Assembly (NCBI GenBank): GCA_009363875.1 | Contig: CM018693.1 | Coordinates: 74,508,986 to 74,572,985 of the forward strand | Direction: 5' to 3' | Source of the DNA: Mikania micrantha | Taxonomy: Eukaryota > Streptophyta > Magnoliopsida > Asterales > Asteraceae | Length of the DNA stretch: 64,000 bases | Part shown: positions 21,615 through 32,640 of the stretch, piece by piece | Position numbering within the stretch: position 1 is the first letter of the stretch | Layout: every line of letters begins with the position of its first letter | Program-made: the position numbers and the translations under genes | The notes under the pieces: generated by a model | Told to the model about the DNA's origin: nothing | Databases searched by the model: none | The model's input: only the letters and a program-made list of their open reading frames with translations

Positions 21615-23189
21615 CTAATCCACCGGTTCCTCCTCATCTAAATCAGCCGGTGGAACCAATCTCTCACTCTCCTCAACTTCCACCAACACCGGTGGTATGA
21701 ACAATTCTCCTCCGCCTCTTCCAGAACGAGTAGTGACCGCCTTAACGTGGGCGTTTGGGTTGGTTTGGGGCTGACCCGGGAACTGGCCTTGGGACCGTTC
21801 ATCCAACCGTTTGGCTATGTCACCAACCGTTCGCTGTAAATCCAAGAACGCAGATTGCTGGTTCTTGAGGAGAACATCATGCTCATGTAGGATCTTCTGT
21901 GTAGTGGCATCCTTAGCCACTAACTGAGTCAACAATTCCTCTATCCTACCCAAACCACCACCAGCACCTGAAGTGTTACCAGAACTACCACTAGGCTGCC
22001 CCTGCCCCTGGTTTTGAGAGTAACTATGATGGAAACCAGGGGGATTGCCTGAAGATCTATAGGTTTGGTTCTGAGAATTTCCCCAACCGGGGTTATAAGA
22101 CTGCCCAAACCTACTCTGTCCTCCTACATAATTAGCCTGCTCCTGGCTCACCAAACACTCAGAAGTGGCATGACCACCTCTACAAATCTCGCACCGATCC
22201 ACTCTCATCTTCAAATCCTTGACATCCCTAGCTAAAGACTCAAGAGCAGCAGCAACACTAGTGTCCACATTAACGTGGTGAACTCCTCTTGTGGAAGAGG
22301 AGGAACTAGCAATAGGAGTGGAATTCCTATTTGAAGACCGCTGCTCATACTCAGCCTGAGCGAAGCTCTCAAAAAGATCATTGCATTCGGCCACATCCCT
22401 CTTACCCATGAGGTGGCCTCCTGCAGAAGTGTCAAATCGGGCACGAGTCTCATATGTGAGCCCATTGTAGAATTTCTCTACAAGGGCCCATTCAGACAAA
22501 CCATGCTGGGAACATCTGCTTAGAAGGTTTTGGAACCTCTCCCAAGCAAGATAATAAGGCTCATCATGTGCCATTCGGAATGAATGGATCTCATCTCGCA
22601 GGCGGGCGGCCTTAGCAGGTGGGAAGTATTTTTTAAGAAAAGCATCCCGAAGGCTAGCCCAAGTAGTGAAAGTGCCTGGAGGATGAGAGTCGAGCCAAGT
22701 GGCTGCTCGCCCTGATAAAGAAAAAGGAAACAAATGCATGAAAATCGCATCTTCGGTGGCACCTTGAAGATTAAAGGTGCCACAGATGCGTGTGAGCCGA
22801 GCAAGGTGTGCGGGTGCATCTTCATCATCACGACCGCTGAATTGAGCATTATTAATAGCGGTCATGATATATGAAGGAATCTGCCACGAATTTTCATTCG
22901 GGATCGGTGGCGGTGTAATGGGGTTGTTAAGCCCCGTGAAACCCGCAGTGGCCTGCTGATGCACAGTACGACGTGCCGCCATGGGTGGAACAAAATGAAA
23001 ACGTGGGCTAGAGTGAGTAGAAGAAGAAGAAGAAGAAGAAGAAGAAGAAGGTGTGTGCTCAGAAAGATCAACAGAAATAGGAGTGGAAGCACTTACCTCG
23101 CTCGTAGAACCTTCAGAAAAGTCCCGCGAATCGCTCCTTGATGGCAAAGAAAGCTCAGGTGGCGGTCCGTGTGAACGTAGGTGTGGCAT
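21615..23189 (-). CDS. Gag of the GAG-protease element (524 codons, open)
   Basis: Start at 23189 (MPHLRSHGP), first ATG downstream of the primer site. A Ser-rich N-terminus contains a run of ten Ser encoded by a TTC/GAA-type microsatellite. The gag core follows (WQIPSYIMTAINNAQFSG, HLARLTRICGTF, LFPFSLSGRAATWLDSHP, WASLRDAFLKKYFPPAKAARLRDEI, WERFQNLLSRCSQHGLSEW), then CEICRGGHATSEC, a CCHC knuckle, a Gly/Gln/Asn-rich linker, a short coiled coil (LTQLVAKDATTQKILHEHD) and a conserved tail KAVTTRSGR. This is the Athila/Tat type of Gag. Length is typical. The open state of a 524-codon frame agrees with the very recent insertion. Confidence 0.9.
   Translation of the reverse strand: MPHLRSHGPPPELSLPSRSDSRDFSEGSTSEVSASTPISVDLSEHTPSSSSSSSSSSTHSSPRFHFVPPMAARRTVHQQATAGFTGLNNPITPPPIPNENSWQIPSYIMTAINNAQFSGRDDEDAPAHLARLTRICGTFNLQGATEDAIFMHLFPFSLSGRAATWLDSHPPGTFTTWASLRDAFLKKYFPPAKAARLRDEIHSFRMAHDEPYYLAWERFQNLLSRCSQHGLSEWALVEKFYNGLTYETRARFDTSAGGHLMGKRDVAECNDLFESFAQAEYEQRSSNRNSTPIASSSSSTRGVHHVNVDTSVAAALESLARDVKDLKMRVDRCEICRGGHATSECLVSQEQANYVGGQSRFGQSYNPGWGNSQNQTYRSSGNPPGFHHSYSQNQGQGQPSGSSGNTSGAGGGLGRIEELLTQLVAKDATTQKILHEHDVLLKNQQSAFLDLQRTVGDIAKRLDERSQGQFPGQPQTNPNAHVKAVTTRSGRGGGELFIPPVLVEVEESERLVPPADLDEEEPVD
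23019..23050. repeat. (GAA)n microsatellite inside gag
   Basis: About ten GAA triplets on plus, translated as poly-Ser on the minus strand. Length changes would not shift the reading frame. Confidence 0.85.
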
Positions 23190-23326
23190 ACACTACCAAA
23201 CCTGCAAATAAAAAAAAATAAATCAAAAAGAAATAATAAAATAAAATAAAATAAAACTAAAAATAAACCAAAACACAAATATGCACAGATAAGAAGAAGG
23301 ACTAGTAAACACAATCGACTGAGAAG

Positions 23327-23344
23327 TCCCCGGCAACGGCGCCA
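23327..23344 (-). other. Primer-binding site of the GAG-protease element (tRNA-Asp)
   Basis: The minus strand reads TGGCGCCGTTGCCGGGGA, an 18-nt site characteristic of Athila/Tat elements and complementary to the 3' end of tRNA-Asp. It begins 6 bp inside the right LTR. The leader 23190-23326 is A/T-rich with nothing else visible. Confidence 0.93.
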
Positions 23345-23350
23345 AAAACT

Positions 23351-25096
23351 TGATGTCGACGGAGCTTAGCTAATAAACTAATAAAAATTAAAACTATCCT
23401 AGACACAAAGTAATAAATCTAGACTCTCTAAAACCTAAGCTACCGACAGGCAAGTGTACCTATCGTATGTAGCAAGACAAAAGTAAGTCCGGATATCGAA
23501 CCCACAGACTTCTACAGACTGTACTAACTAGACTCAAAGACTTATCTATACAAAATTTACTTAAACAAACTATTATTAAGGAAGGGGGTTTTTACTAACA
23601 ACTAAGGGTAACTTAATAAACACTTAGAATAAAAACAAACGAGCAACCAAAGACCAGATCAGAGGAGAAAAGAAGCACTACCTAGGCTTGAATCATATAC
23701 ATGCTTGACAAGGTTCTATCGGGGATGGAACTAATGTGATACCGGGATCTTAAAATACTAAACTCAAAGGGAATCTAGAGCACCCTCAACCCTTCTCAAG
23801 GATAGTCAACTAAAGATCCTAAAAGCCGTTAAACCACCGGATACATGGATTTCCCTCACAGGTCATCCAACTATTTATGAAATATCCACTAGATTATCTA
23901 CCTCACAGTACAATAATCTCAAAACACCTAAGAAATAACTGTTAAACATTCTACCTTACGGCACGAAAGTCACAGTTCACTTAAATGCTAGGGATAACTT
24001 GGGTTTTCCTATTGGATTCGATAAACAAGAAATGATAGACATACTAGAAAGATCTTCTCACAAAGGCTCTAACTAGAAATCCAACATCCAAGACTCATCG
24101 ACAACTTCTCACCTCACGGCTATTGAAGCAAGTTGCACATCTTAACTGTTTAAATCTTGATAAGACATTCCTATGAATCACTCGGCCTAAGCAACTCATC
24201 CACTAATCAAAAACACACAGTAATTGATTCTAGCATGCGCCTATTTTGCGACAGACAATCGCCAAGACACATGAGGAACATAATATCAATCATTCAACCA
24301 TAAAGGACACACATATACATCCAATATTCAAAACCAAATCATTAAATCATAAATCCATCACATCAATATGTTCCACAACCGAAATAAACCGAAATCAAAC
24401 ATGCATAATCATCTAACCTAGATAGTTCTAAGAGTTTAGCCACTAAACATCATATGAAAACAAACCATAATCTTTTTAGTGTAAGAAAACATAAGATTCA
24501 AAGAGAAATCAAGAGAAACAAAGTAAACCGAGTGAGGAACACCCGAAATCTTCGATCCAATGCTTTGATTCTTCAATCCAATGATTCCCAAACCTTGAGA
24601 TCGCCTCCAATCGCCCCTAGATACCTCTCTGATCGTCCAGAATCCGATTCTCCTCTCTCCAGCCGTTTCAGGAACTTAAAACTTGAATTTCTGCGTACAT
24701 AACCCTGTCGCGCTACGCGACAGGAATCCTGATAACCGTCGCGCTACGCGACACGCCCAGCTACCCGACAAAATAGTCGGGTCAAACCCGCAATCATTAA
24801 AAAGGGCAAACACGTAATTTTCCACCTGTCGCGCTACGCGACAGGGTTTAATGGGACTGTCGCGATACGCGACAAGGCTATTTTCCAGCTTTTATCTTCT
24901 TTTGTTCTTGGGTTCGTTCTCGTCCAACCGGGAGCTCTATTTCTTGATCTTTTGCACCAAAATGACATGTTTATTACCTGCAAGCATGAAATTACAGAAT
25001 TGTGAAGAACCAGCATTAATCGACTCTAAAACTGAATAAACTATACAGAAACGAAATAAAACAAATGGAAAAACAGATGTGTTTTGCAACACATCA
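23351..25096 (-). repeat. Right (5') LTR of the GAG-protease element
   Basis: 1746 bp, almost identical to the left copy; the 10-bp length difference is mainly a short duplication near 24385 (ACCGAAATAA-like). The four GTCGCG-NNN-CGCGAC hairpin words recur at about 24704-24876. Confidence 0.93.
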
Positions 25097-25101
25097 CAAA
25101 G

Positions 25102-26005
25102 ATTGCATCTTTACCTCGAATCTGATGAATAAACGCGTAGATCGGCAGTACTTCTGTGATCTACAAGTGATGGGGGTCGTTTAGACACCAAAATGATTTC
25201 ATGGAGAAATGAGGGAGATCTAACTTGAGGTTCTAGTGAGAGAAAGAAGAGAGAGAGTGAACGAGTTGGGGGTTCTTGGGCTGGTTGGTGGGGAAGAGGA
25301 TGGCCATATATGCCATCATAAATGATGGTAAAATACCCGGGTTCGTTCGGGTTCGTTCGGTTTTTGCTCGGTTTCACGTAGAACGTCGGTTTCTAGTCGT
25401 TTTCGTAACGAAATGGCTCAGTTCTAAAATAAAGTTTATAAAATTACTTTAGGTTGTGATTCCTAATAAATTAACTAAATATCTTTTATTTACTTTAAAT
25501 TTTCAGAAATAATTAATTTATAGCTTAAATTGAATCGCGTAGTTGTTGCGCGCGTTCGTTCGGATCGTCACCCGTACGAACAGGACAATAACTATGCTTT
25601 TCAATATGGTTTTCTAATTATTGGACATCATTCAGAACGTTAAACTTTCAGATGTATTCGTACAGATCGTCACCTATACGAATAATCCGTCAGTTTAGCA
25701 TTCACATAATGGCATCCATTGTTGTTTTGTTCTGTAAAGCCTCACATACGTTTATACATAATAAAATCCTAACAAATAATCACATGATAGTTTTGTATTG
25801 CCAGATAATCATCTGACTCAAAAACCCATTGTTCCGAACTTTGTTTCCTGAAATGATTCTGATTTTGATCTTTGATTACATGAAATGATAATAAAACATG
25901 ATCTGAATATGAAAACACACTGTAATACATGTAATTCGTACCCAATTACTGTTCACGTACTGTAGAAATCACTGTTCCAGTGACGTTTCCGGCACTGGTG
26001 TTACA
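25102..26005 (-). repeat. Right LTR of Gypsy A, second part
   Basis: Resumes exactly where the LTR was split and ends GGCACTGGTGTTACA at 26005. It contains the TTCGTTCGG repeats (25341-25365), a CT-rich stretch on minus (about 25235-25260), likely near the transcription start, and the second copy of the paired GATCGTCACC boxes (about 25558-25690). One short open frame here (25111-25377) is not a gene. Confidence 0.9.
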
Positions 26006-26010
26006 TCTGA

Positions 26011-26335
26011 CTTTGTCAAAAGAAACTTGGCCATTTGAAATAATACCCTCTCCTGTTATGAACCCGCCTTTGTCACTGGCAAACGCTACATAACCACCTC
26101 GAACAGAATTAACGTTGGTGAGCAGCGAAATATCACCAGTCATGTGCCTGGAAGCCCCACTATCAACGATCCAAGAGCTGCTAAGAGCAGCTGTTGGGGC
26201 AACCTCCACAAACACAAACAAGTAGTTTATTTTGGGAACCCAAGCCTTTACAGTCTTGGGTTGACCCAAAGAGTCACGGATCCAAAAATCGATCCACTTA
26301 CCATCAGGAATAGCCCTATCTGGAATGGGTGAAAC
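26011..26335 (-). pseudogene. Copia A protease, N-terminal half
   Basis: Same frame as gag after the in-frame TGA at 26336-26338. Shows VKAWVPK, SSSWIVDSGASRHMTG with the catalytic DSG, and the following beta-strand region (GGYVAFASDKGGFITGEG). It stops at the Gypsy A insertion (26005/26011) and continues beyond it at 7851. Residues of the apparent frame below 26006 are Gypsy A LTR. Confidence 0.85.
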
Positions 26336-29124
26336 TCAAGTCTCAGAAGACTTGACTCTCCCGACAGTGTTTTTGTTGAAAGAGTTTTTCAGGTAAATGG
26401 ATGAAGGCTTTGTTTGATTGACATTAACAACTTTGGGAACATCCAAGTTCACTAGTTTCCCTTTACCCTTGTTCAAGGGTTTAACCTGATTTGGTTGTTT
26501 GGGTTTTGCTTGAGTTAACTTAGATTCAGATTTAACAGCTTTGACAAACATCTGATTTAGTTTGTTGGGTGGTACAACCTTCGGTCTTATAAACCGTGAA
26601 CAAAATCTAACTATGTGACCAGGTTTACCACACTCAAAACAAACTTTGTCACCCTTTTTATGAAAATGTTTTAATTCAGAAAAGGACTGCCTTTGTGATT
26701 TAAAAACATTTGTTTTAAGCTTGTTCTGATTAAAACCCAATCCATTTTTCCCATTAGGTACAAGATTGTCAATTTTGTTAGAAACACAAGCTTCATTTTC
26801 TTTTGAAGCTTTCACAAAGCTCAAAGCTTGATAAATTTTTGAAGATGAGATTGGATCACCTTTGATGACTACAGGTGTGTGATTCTGAGTAACAACACAG
26901 TCAGATGAATTGTCATATTCATCCTCAGAATCTGAGACCCAATCTTCAACAATCCCTTCCACAAAAGATTCCTCTGACAAGGAGGAACCCTCATCAGTAA
27001 TCATCCCAATTGGATCAATTACTAATGGAGTTTTAACTTGAAAGTCTTTAACATCTTTGTCATCTGGAGAATTGAAAAAGTTGTTTAAGACTGGTGGAGG
27101 ACATTGTTGATAGCTCACCTTTCCTTTACCCTTCTGATCAGTACCCTTACTGATCATATGCTCAATGATATAAGAGGAGCTTTCATAGCTCTTGAGCTTT
27201 TGACCTAAGTTCTCATAGTCACACTCGACTATAGCTAACTTCTTCTTAATCTCATTGATGGTATTGAGATAAGAAGTGAAAGCATCTTGCTTATTCAGAA
27301 CAGCAATCTCAGCCTCATGAAGTTGTCTATTTAAAAGGTCAATTTTAGCTTGAAAATCCTTTTCATTAGATTTTAAAACTTTATTTGCCTCAATGCACTG
27401 GTTGAGATCACTAATCAAATCAGCATTATGTTTCTGATAAGCAAGGACCTTGCTGTCAAGATCAACACAATTAAAACATTTAGAATGAGAAGATGAACAT
27501 TCATTAGATGCCTGATCTGATAGTGAAGATGCAGTAGGAGTAGCTGAAGAGTTTACCATCAATGCAAAATGAGTGACCGGTTCTTCAAGATCAGCATCAT
27601 ATTCAGCTTGAGTGTCTGAATCTAACAAACTTTCTGACTTTGAACCCGATGATTCTTCTATTCTGATCTGTGTTTCTCCAGAAGTGCTCTCTTCACTGCA
27701 ATCATCCAACTTCTGTATCTCAGCAATACATGCTTTGTCATGTCCCCCTGATTCAGAATTAAATCTGAAATACCAATTTTCACCTTCATCCTGTTGTACC
27801 ATCAATGCTTTACCTGCATTTAAAGAACTTGTTTGAGCAAAAGAATCAATAGGAACAAGTCTTCTCTTTGGATTAGCTGTAGCAGGTTTCTGGTGATGAA
27901 AAGGATTCTTGTTCCCTGCTTTCCTTGGGTGCTTTCATTTCCTCGGAAAATGACCTTTCTCCCCACAATTGTAACAGGTGACAGATGCCACATCAAATCC
28001 AAACTTAGACTCCTTGTTTAGATTGATATCTTTTCCTGTTCTTTTCACAAACTCCTTTGCCCTTCTCACAGCACTGGCAAGAGCCCACATGATATCTATC
28101 CTCTCCATATCATCTGGTTCTATCTGAGAATAATCATCATTGATAAGGTAAGGATTGCCACTATGTCCAACTACTAAACCATCATAGGAGCTAACAAGAG
28201 TAGACAAAAGACCCATGTGCTCCTTAGCAATCTCCACGGTCACTTTATCAAAGTTGTCTGTCTTCAGACTGGTGACAGGTTGATGAAGTTCCTTCTGAGA
28301 GCTGGATGAGGAGGAAGACTGACTGAAATGAATCTGATTGGAAGATGGAGCTTCAGTAGTCTGAGAAACAAAGGCAGTCTTCAGTGGAGCATAAGAAGAT
28401 GATTTCTCAATAGTCGGAGTAGAATAATACAACGAGGGATCCTGTACTTGAGCAACTCTCTTCGCCTTCCACTTGTTCTCTATTTCTTGCTCTTTCAGCT
28501 TCTGAATGAAATCATTTATGTCCATATTTTCCATCATCTCATTCTGCTTAAGTACCATAAAAAATGACTCCCATTTTGGAGGCAAGGCATCTGCCAAACA
28601 CTGGATCTTCTCCTGAGTAGTAGTCTTGACTTCATGGTTGAACAACTCACTCAAAAGATGGTAGAATCTGGCAATCAAATCATCCAATGATTCATTTCCA
28701 ACGTACATGAAGCTGTTGAATTCCTTCCTCAAGGCGTTTGACTTGATGTTCTTCAAAACATCCCATAAATACTTAGATGAAGTAAACTGTCTAAACTGAT
28801 GGAAGATATCAGTAGCAATGGACTGAGATAGAATAGCATAAGCTTTCTTCTCGTAATCATAAAGCTTCCTCTGACGCTCAGTCATCCGTGTGACCAGCAT
28901 AGGAGTTCCATTTTCATTCAGAGGCCTCAGATAACCACCTTCAATCATCATCCATAAGTTATTGTCTACTCCATTTATGTGAATCTCAAATCTTTTTTCC
29001 AGTGCGGATAATCATCTAAGGACAGCAGTTTGGGAGCTTTATTGGAGTTCCCAGTCTCAGTTTCAGTCAGCAGCAATGTCTGAATACGATGGTTCTGGTT
29101 AGCCATCAATGCCAAATCCTCCAT
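26336..29124 (-). pseudogene. Copia A gag (premature stop in the CCHC knuckle and one frameshift)
   Basis: Start chosen at the ATG at 29122-29124; an in-frame ATG follows at 29104-29106. The N-terminal part breaks at a T run on plus (28993-28998), shifting the frame by one base. The main gag core (28951-28030) shows YEKKAYAILSQSI, SKYLWDVLKNIKSNALRKEF, LIARFYHLLSELF and LADALPPKWESF. The knuckle CYNCGEKGHFPRK is cut by TGA 27935-27937 exactly at its last Cys. The same frame reopens and runs through a Ser/Glu-rich region, a coiled coil (about 27430-27200) and a second knuckle CFECGKPGHIVRFC (about 26640-26597) to TGA 26336-26338. Confidence 0.85.
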
Positions 29125-29816
29125 GAAATCAAGAACTATAAAATCCAACACTTAGAAAAAATTTCAATCTGATGGCCAAATGAAGACAATTATGGCGAAT
29201 GTCGGCGACCGAATGTGATGAAACTGGCAAATGAATAGAAAAGGGCGAATGAGAAAATGAGTATGACAGTTGGACGAATGAGCAGGGCGATTGAACCTAT
29301 TCAGCGAATGAAAGGATCGAATGATGCTATTGGCCGAATGAGGGGTCGAAAGAAGCTATTCGTCGAATGGGTGATCGAATGGTGCTATTCGCCAAATGAG
29401 AGGTCGAAAGAAGCTATTCGCCGAATGAGTGATCAAATGGTGCTATTCGCCGAATGAGTACGAATGAAGCTCATTCGGTGAATGAGTAGACGAATGGAGC
29501 TATTCGGCGAATGACAGTGATTCGGGTAAACTTGTTCGGCCGCCATAGTCATTCGGGCTATCTGGGGTTTTCAGCAACTAAAATCGCGATATCTATTGAT
29601 ATAGACCAAATCTATGAACCAAATTTGGTACAGAACTCCATGATAAGATTACCAACCAATTGGGATGACTGTTTTGACAAAAACACCACAAAAACTTACT
29701 GATTTTGAAGGAAACAATGACTTGGGGAACAAGAAAATCAGGGTTTTTGCAAGTTACGAAAATCCAATCTGAGATATGATGATTTTGAAAGGAAATTAAG
29801 TAGAATCAAGAGCCAA
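29125..29816. other. Leader of Copia A with CGAATG word array
   Basis: Untranslated leader between primer site and gag. From about 29160 to 29545 it holds many CGAATG/CATTCG words, often ATTCGCCGAATGAG or CTATTCGGCGAATG, in loosely periodic units of about 30-60 bp (GAGGTCGAAAGAAGCTATTC occurs twice). The rest (29546-29816) is ordinary sequence. The short plus-strand open frame over the array is a shadow. Confidence 0.8.
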
Positions 29817-29829
29817 GGCTCTGATACCA
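29817..29829 (-). other. Primer-binding site of Copia A (tRNA-iMet)
   Basis: The minus strand reads TGGTATCAGAGCC, 13 nt complementary to initiator Met tRNA, 3 bp inside the LTR that begins at 29833. Confidence 0.92.
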
Positions 29830-29832
29830 CTT

Positions 29833-30472
29833 TGTAGGACCAATTTGAGCTAGGAAACAATCCGGTTCCTATGGATATCTACTCGACAGCCTCTGGAATA
29901 GTGCGGAATCCTATTCCAGGGTTTTCCAATCGAAACCAACAGCAACCGTGGTGATCCGAAGGTGTAGGAAGGACGTTTGATCAAGAATCGAACACCACGG
30001 GTTGAGAATCGAACTTGGATGTGCAATGGCCGCTCTAATCTCCAAGGGTTTTGACTCTGGGTTCTCAGTGAAGAAGGAGGGCTCAAAAAGTTAGGTTTGA
30101 AAAGGTTTGGACTTGTATTTGTAGTCTGTTGTCATTCGGCCGAATGAGAGGCCGAAGCAGCTCATTCGACGAATCACCCCATCGAATGGACAAGTTAATC
30201 GAATGAGTCATTCGGCGAATGACTCATTCGCTCACCTATGTCATTCGCTATTTCGTTCATTCGGCGAATGGATTCATACTTAGAGCCATTCGCTTGAATG
30301 GGTCTGTTATCATACTTGAACATTTAAAATCCTAATCAAACACAAATATTTAATAATAAACATTAAGAAACAATATAGAAAGACAACTTCCATTAATATA
30401 ATAAACTTTATACATTAAGAACAGTACAAAATAGAACTACGGACATTTAATGCATCTACATTAAAGATAACA
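29833..30472 (-). repeat. Right (5') LTR of Copia A
   Basis: Inner edge TGTAGGACCA at 29833, the same form as the Copia B LTR edge. The outer edge is inferred at 30472, where the minus strand starts TGTTATC; without the partner LTR this stays a candidate. Holds the CGAATG word block at 30133-30300, including the perfect 14-bp palindrome CATTCGGCCGAATG (30133-30146), with a possible TATA-like ACAAATAC (minus) near 30110-30125 just downstream. Confidence 0.7.
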
Positions 30473-31396
30473 TGCTTTAGGGTAATCATACATGTTGCAT
30501 GTCGGTAACCTGATTCCTCCATATATATGTGAGATTTTGAGCCTTAGATTGATTATATATGTGACATGAATTTCAGTTGTTGAGCATGACTGGTATATGA
30601 AGAATGTGATATAACTTATGTGTTTTGATCCATGCCGAAACCTAAAGTAAATAAGTGCACTGAAATGATAAGGCATTAGGATTACACCATTTTCTGCTTA
30701 AACAGTTTATAAATATGTTTACTTCCCCTAGTTCGCCAATGTTGAACCTATGTTTTGATCCAGAAAAAATCAAAGAAAAAAAGTTCCATTCGTTTGTTTA
30801 ACCCAATAGCCAAGCTTTAAAGTTAAATGTTTTAAAAAAGTGTTGATGAGAATCCAAGTATGTGAAAGTTTAAAGGGAAAAAAAGCCAAAAAGAAAAGTT
30901 CATGGTAGAATAAGAGACATTTTTGTTATAACAATACAAGTGTCATTGGTCTAAGTGTTTTAGTTGGATTCTTCATCATATTAAACCAATAAATATACTA
31001 TACACTTCCTTAGACAATGCCCAAAAGCCCAAAATGACCTTTGACTAGTGCGTTATTTAGTACAGTGGTGGAGGCGTAATTGACATACAAGCTTATGCTC
31101 ACATGAATTAATACTTCGTCTTGAGTGACAAAGCTACTAGCACATATTTTGCTATCGTTCTTGAAACCGAGAGGAGTGACTAATTGCGAGGGGTGTGTAA
31201 CATGTGTGAAAGTCTTAGAATATGGTGGATTTAGTTCAGCAAATCTTGGTTTGAAAAATTACACTGCATGTTTGTCGCATGTCAATGTCGAGTGTGTCAG
31301 TCTATGGGACGTGTATGACTTTGAACCTTAATCTACAAAGTGTTAAAGGGCTGGGAGGTGTGTTGTTAGGACAAGAAAAGGTGAAATGTGGGGATG
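30473..31396 (+). mobile_element. 3' non-coding end of an Athila/Tat-like element
   Basis: AT-rich DNA without credible coding sequence, ending in AAATGTGGGGATG (31384-31396), a polypurine tract of the same type as in the GAG-protease element but on the plus strand. Assignment rests on that tract and the LTR that follows. The left boundary against the Copia A LTR is uncertain by about 250 bp. Confidence 0.5.
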
Positions 31397-32442
31397 TGAT
31401 AACAAGGGTTTGGCTTGGTAATTCAAATGTTTAAATGAGTGGTCTTATGCGTCTTGATGTGATTATTCATTCGAATAAAAGCTACAATGTGTATTTGTAT
31501 TTTTATAGGTTTAATGAAGCAAGATGAAGATTTTTGAAGGAAACCGAACAACGGAAAGCAAGAACGAGCATTTCGGGAGGGAAGAAAATGAAGTTTTGGA
31601 AGCCCATACCGTAGCTTACAACTCCCTGGGCGTAGATTATGGTATGGGGATGTTACCCCTTAAATGGCACCATAGACCCGAGGATTTTGGGCGTAAAATT
31701 GAGTTTGGAGTGCCCAGGCAGTAGCTTACACTGGCCTAGCCATAGCTTACAGCGAGGACCCTATCAGCACAACAGAAATTGCGGTTTTTGGGGTATTTAA
31801 GCCCCTTGCTAGCCTTAGTCTGGGGGGGATCACTTCGAGGCTGATTTTTGGACGATCCTAGAGTATTTTGGAGCATTTTAAAGCCCCAAATCATCAATCC
31901 AAGTATAGAATTGCAGATCAAATCATGCAATTCATCCAAGAACGTGAAAATTAAACCATTGCTTGATTGTGAAACGATAAACGATTTCAAGTTTATTTTG
32001 CAACTTATAATTCAATTTCATTACTTGCTTTCATCCATTGTTAAGTTTAATGTTATTGACTGTCAACAAAGTTATTGACTTGGTTCCAAATCTTAATTGT
32101 TTAATAATCTAAGCATGAATCATGTCTATGTGATTTCCATTTAATAAATCAAGATATACCTAGTTGTTTTATTAACTTGAAACCTGGAGATATCACCTTT
32201 TTCACTCATTGTTACAACTCTTTATTTAGGTTTTAGTTTGCATAAGTTTCTTTTACATAAAACCAAAATCTGACATTTCAAGTTTACTTTTTAATTGCAT
32301 TTAATTACTTAATTTTGAAGTTTAGTTAAATAATCGAAAGGAATTATATAACACTGACCACATGTTCCTCAAGGATACGATACCTGACTTACCCTAGCTA
32401 CCTAGGTTAATTTGGTTTTTGCATGACCCTAACGACATGTCA
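31397..32442 (+). repeat. Athila/Tat-like LTR
   Basis: Starts TGATAACAAGG after the polypurine tract and ends near ACCCTAACGACATGTCA. The CAAGGATACGATACC and CTAGCTACCTAGG sequence near the end is of the kind seen at Athila/Tat LTR ends. Near 31600-31755 it has recurring GTAGCTTACA/CGTAGATTATGG words. No primer site follows; Gypsy D integrase begins at once, so this is the outer LTR of an element inserted in Gypsy D. The exact end (32437 or 32442) is not settled. Confidence 0.6.
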
Positions 32443-32447
32443 TTAAC

Positions 32448-32640
32448 AAATGAGACATTTCTCAACATATGTAGTCACATCTTTCTTCATTCCTAGCCAC
32501 CAATAAAATGTTCTGAGATCCTGATACTTTTTATCGCTATTATCAGAGATCCAAACTCGTTCCTGAAAGTAGATTATACCATCTACTTGTGTCTCGAATT
32601 GTTTCTCAGCACCATAGTCTAGTTCTCTCCCCAAATTATT
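32448..32640 (-). pseudogene. Gypsy D integrase zinc domain, truncated
   Basis: LDYGAEKQFETQVDG, RVWISD, KKYQDLRTFYWWLGMKKDV and KCLIC match the linker and zinc domain of Gypsy A integrase. The HPGA segment with the His pair is missing through a small deletion between ISD and KKYQDL. Cut off after CLIC. Confidence 0.8.

Larger units (their letters stand above)
17120..25096 (-). mobile_element. Young non-autonomous Athila/Tat-type LTR element encoding only GAG and protease
   Basis: 7977 bp with two LTRs (17120-18855 and 23351-25096), a tRNA-Asp primer site, polypurine tract and 5-bp TSD. The interior (18856-23350) holds gag and a retropepsin domain but no RT, RNase H or integrase. Primer site and gag/protease type suggest the Athila/Tat lineage. 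By eye the LTRs differ at about 10 substitutions plus a 10-bp duplication and two 1-bp indels in about 1740 bp (about 0.6%). Integration is therefore recent and must have used enzymes supplied by another element. Confidence 0.92.
7857..26005 (-). mobile_element. Gypsy A: Tekay-type chromovirus inserted in Copia A
   Basis: Both ends are defined: TG...CA LTRs, TSD TCTGA on each side, polypurine tract behind the left LTR, tRNA-iMet primer site before the right LTR, and gag-PR-RT-RH-IN-chromodomain in between. IN after RNase H marks Ty3/gypsy; the chromodomain type suggests Tekay/Del. The right LTR is split by a younger element (17120-25096). In the LTR parts I compared by eye (about 210 and 300 bp) the copies differ at about 4-5%, so it is much older than Copia B or the GAG-protease element. 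All coding parts are in one frame but interrupted by stop codons. Confidence 0.93.
1..30472 (-). mobile_element. Copia A: SIRE/Maximus-type Ty1/copia element with accessory ORF, host of nested insertions
   Basis: On the minus strand the order is LTR (29833 to about 30472), tRNA-iMet primer site, leader, gag, protease, [Gypsy A inserted at 7857-26005], integrase, RT, RNase H, long non-coding spacer, accessory ORF, polypurine tract at the first bases of the window. The 3' LTR should lie immediately left of base 1. Order PR-IN-RT-RH defines Ty1/copia; the ORF behind RNase H is the SIRE/Maximus arrangement. Gag, pol and the accessory ORF all carry breaks, so the copy is dead. Its age cannot be read because only one LTR is present. 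The outer LTR edge is inferred from a TGTTATC start on the minus strand. Confidence 0.85.
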
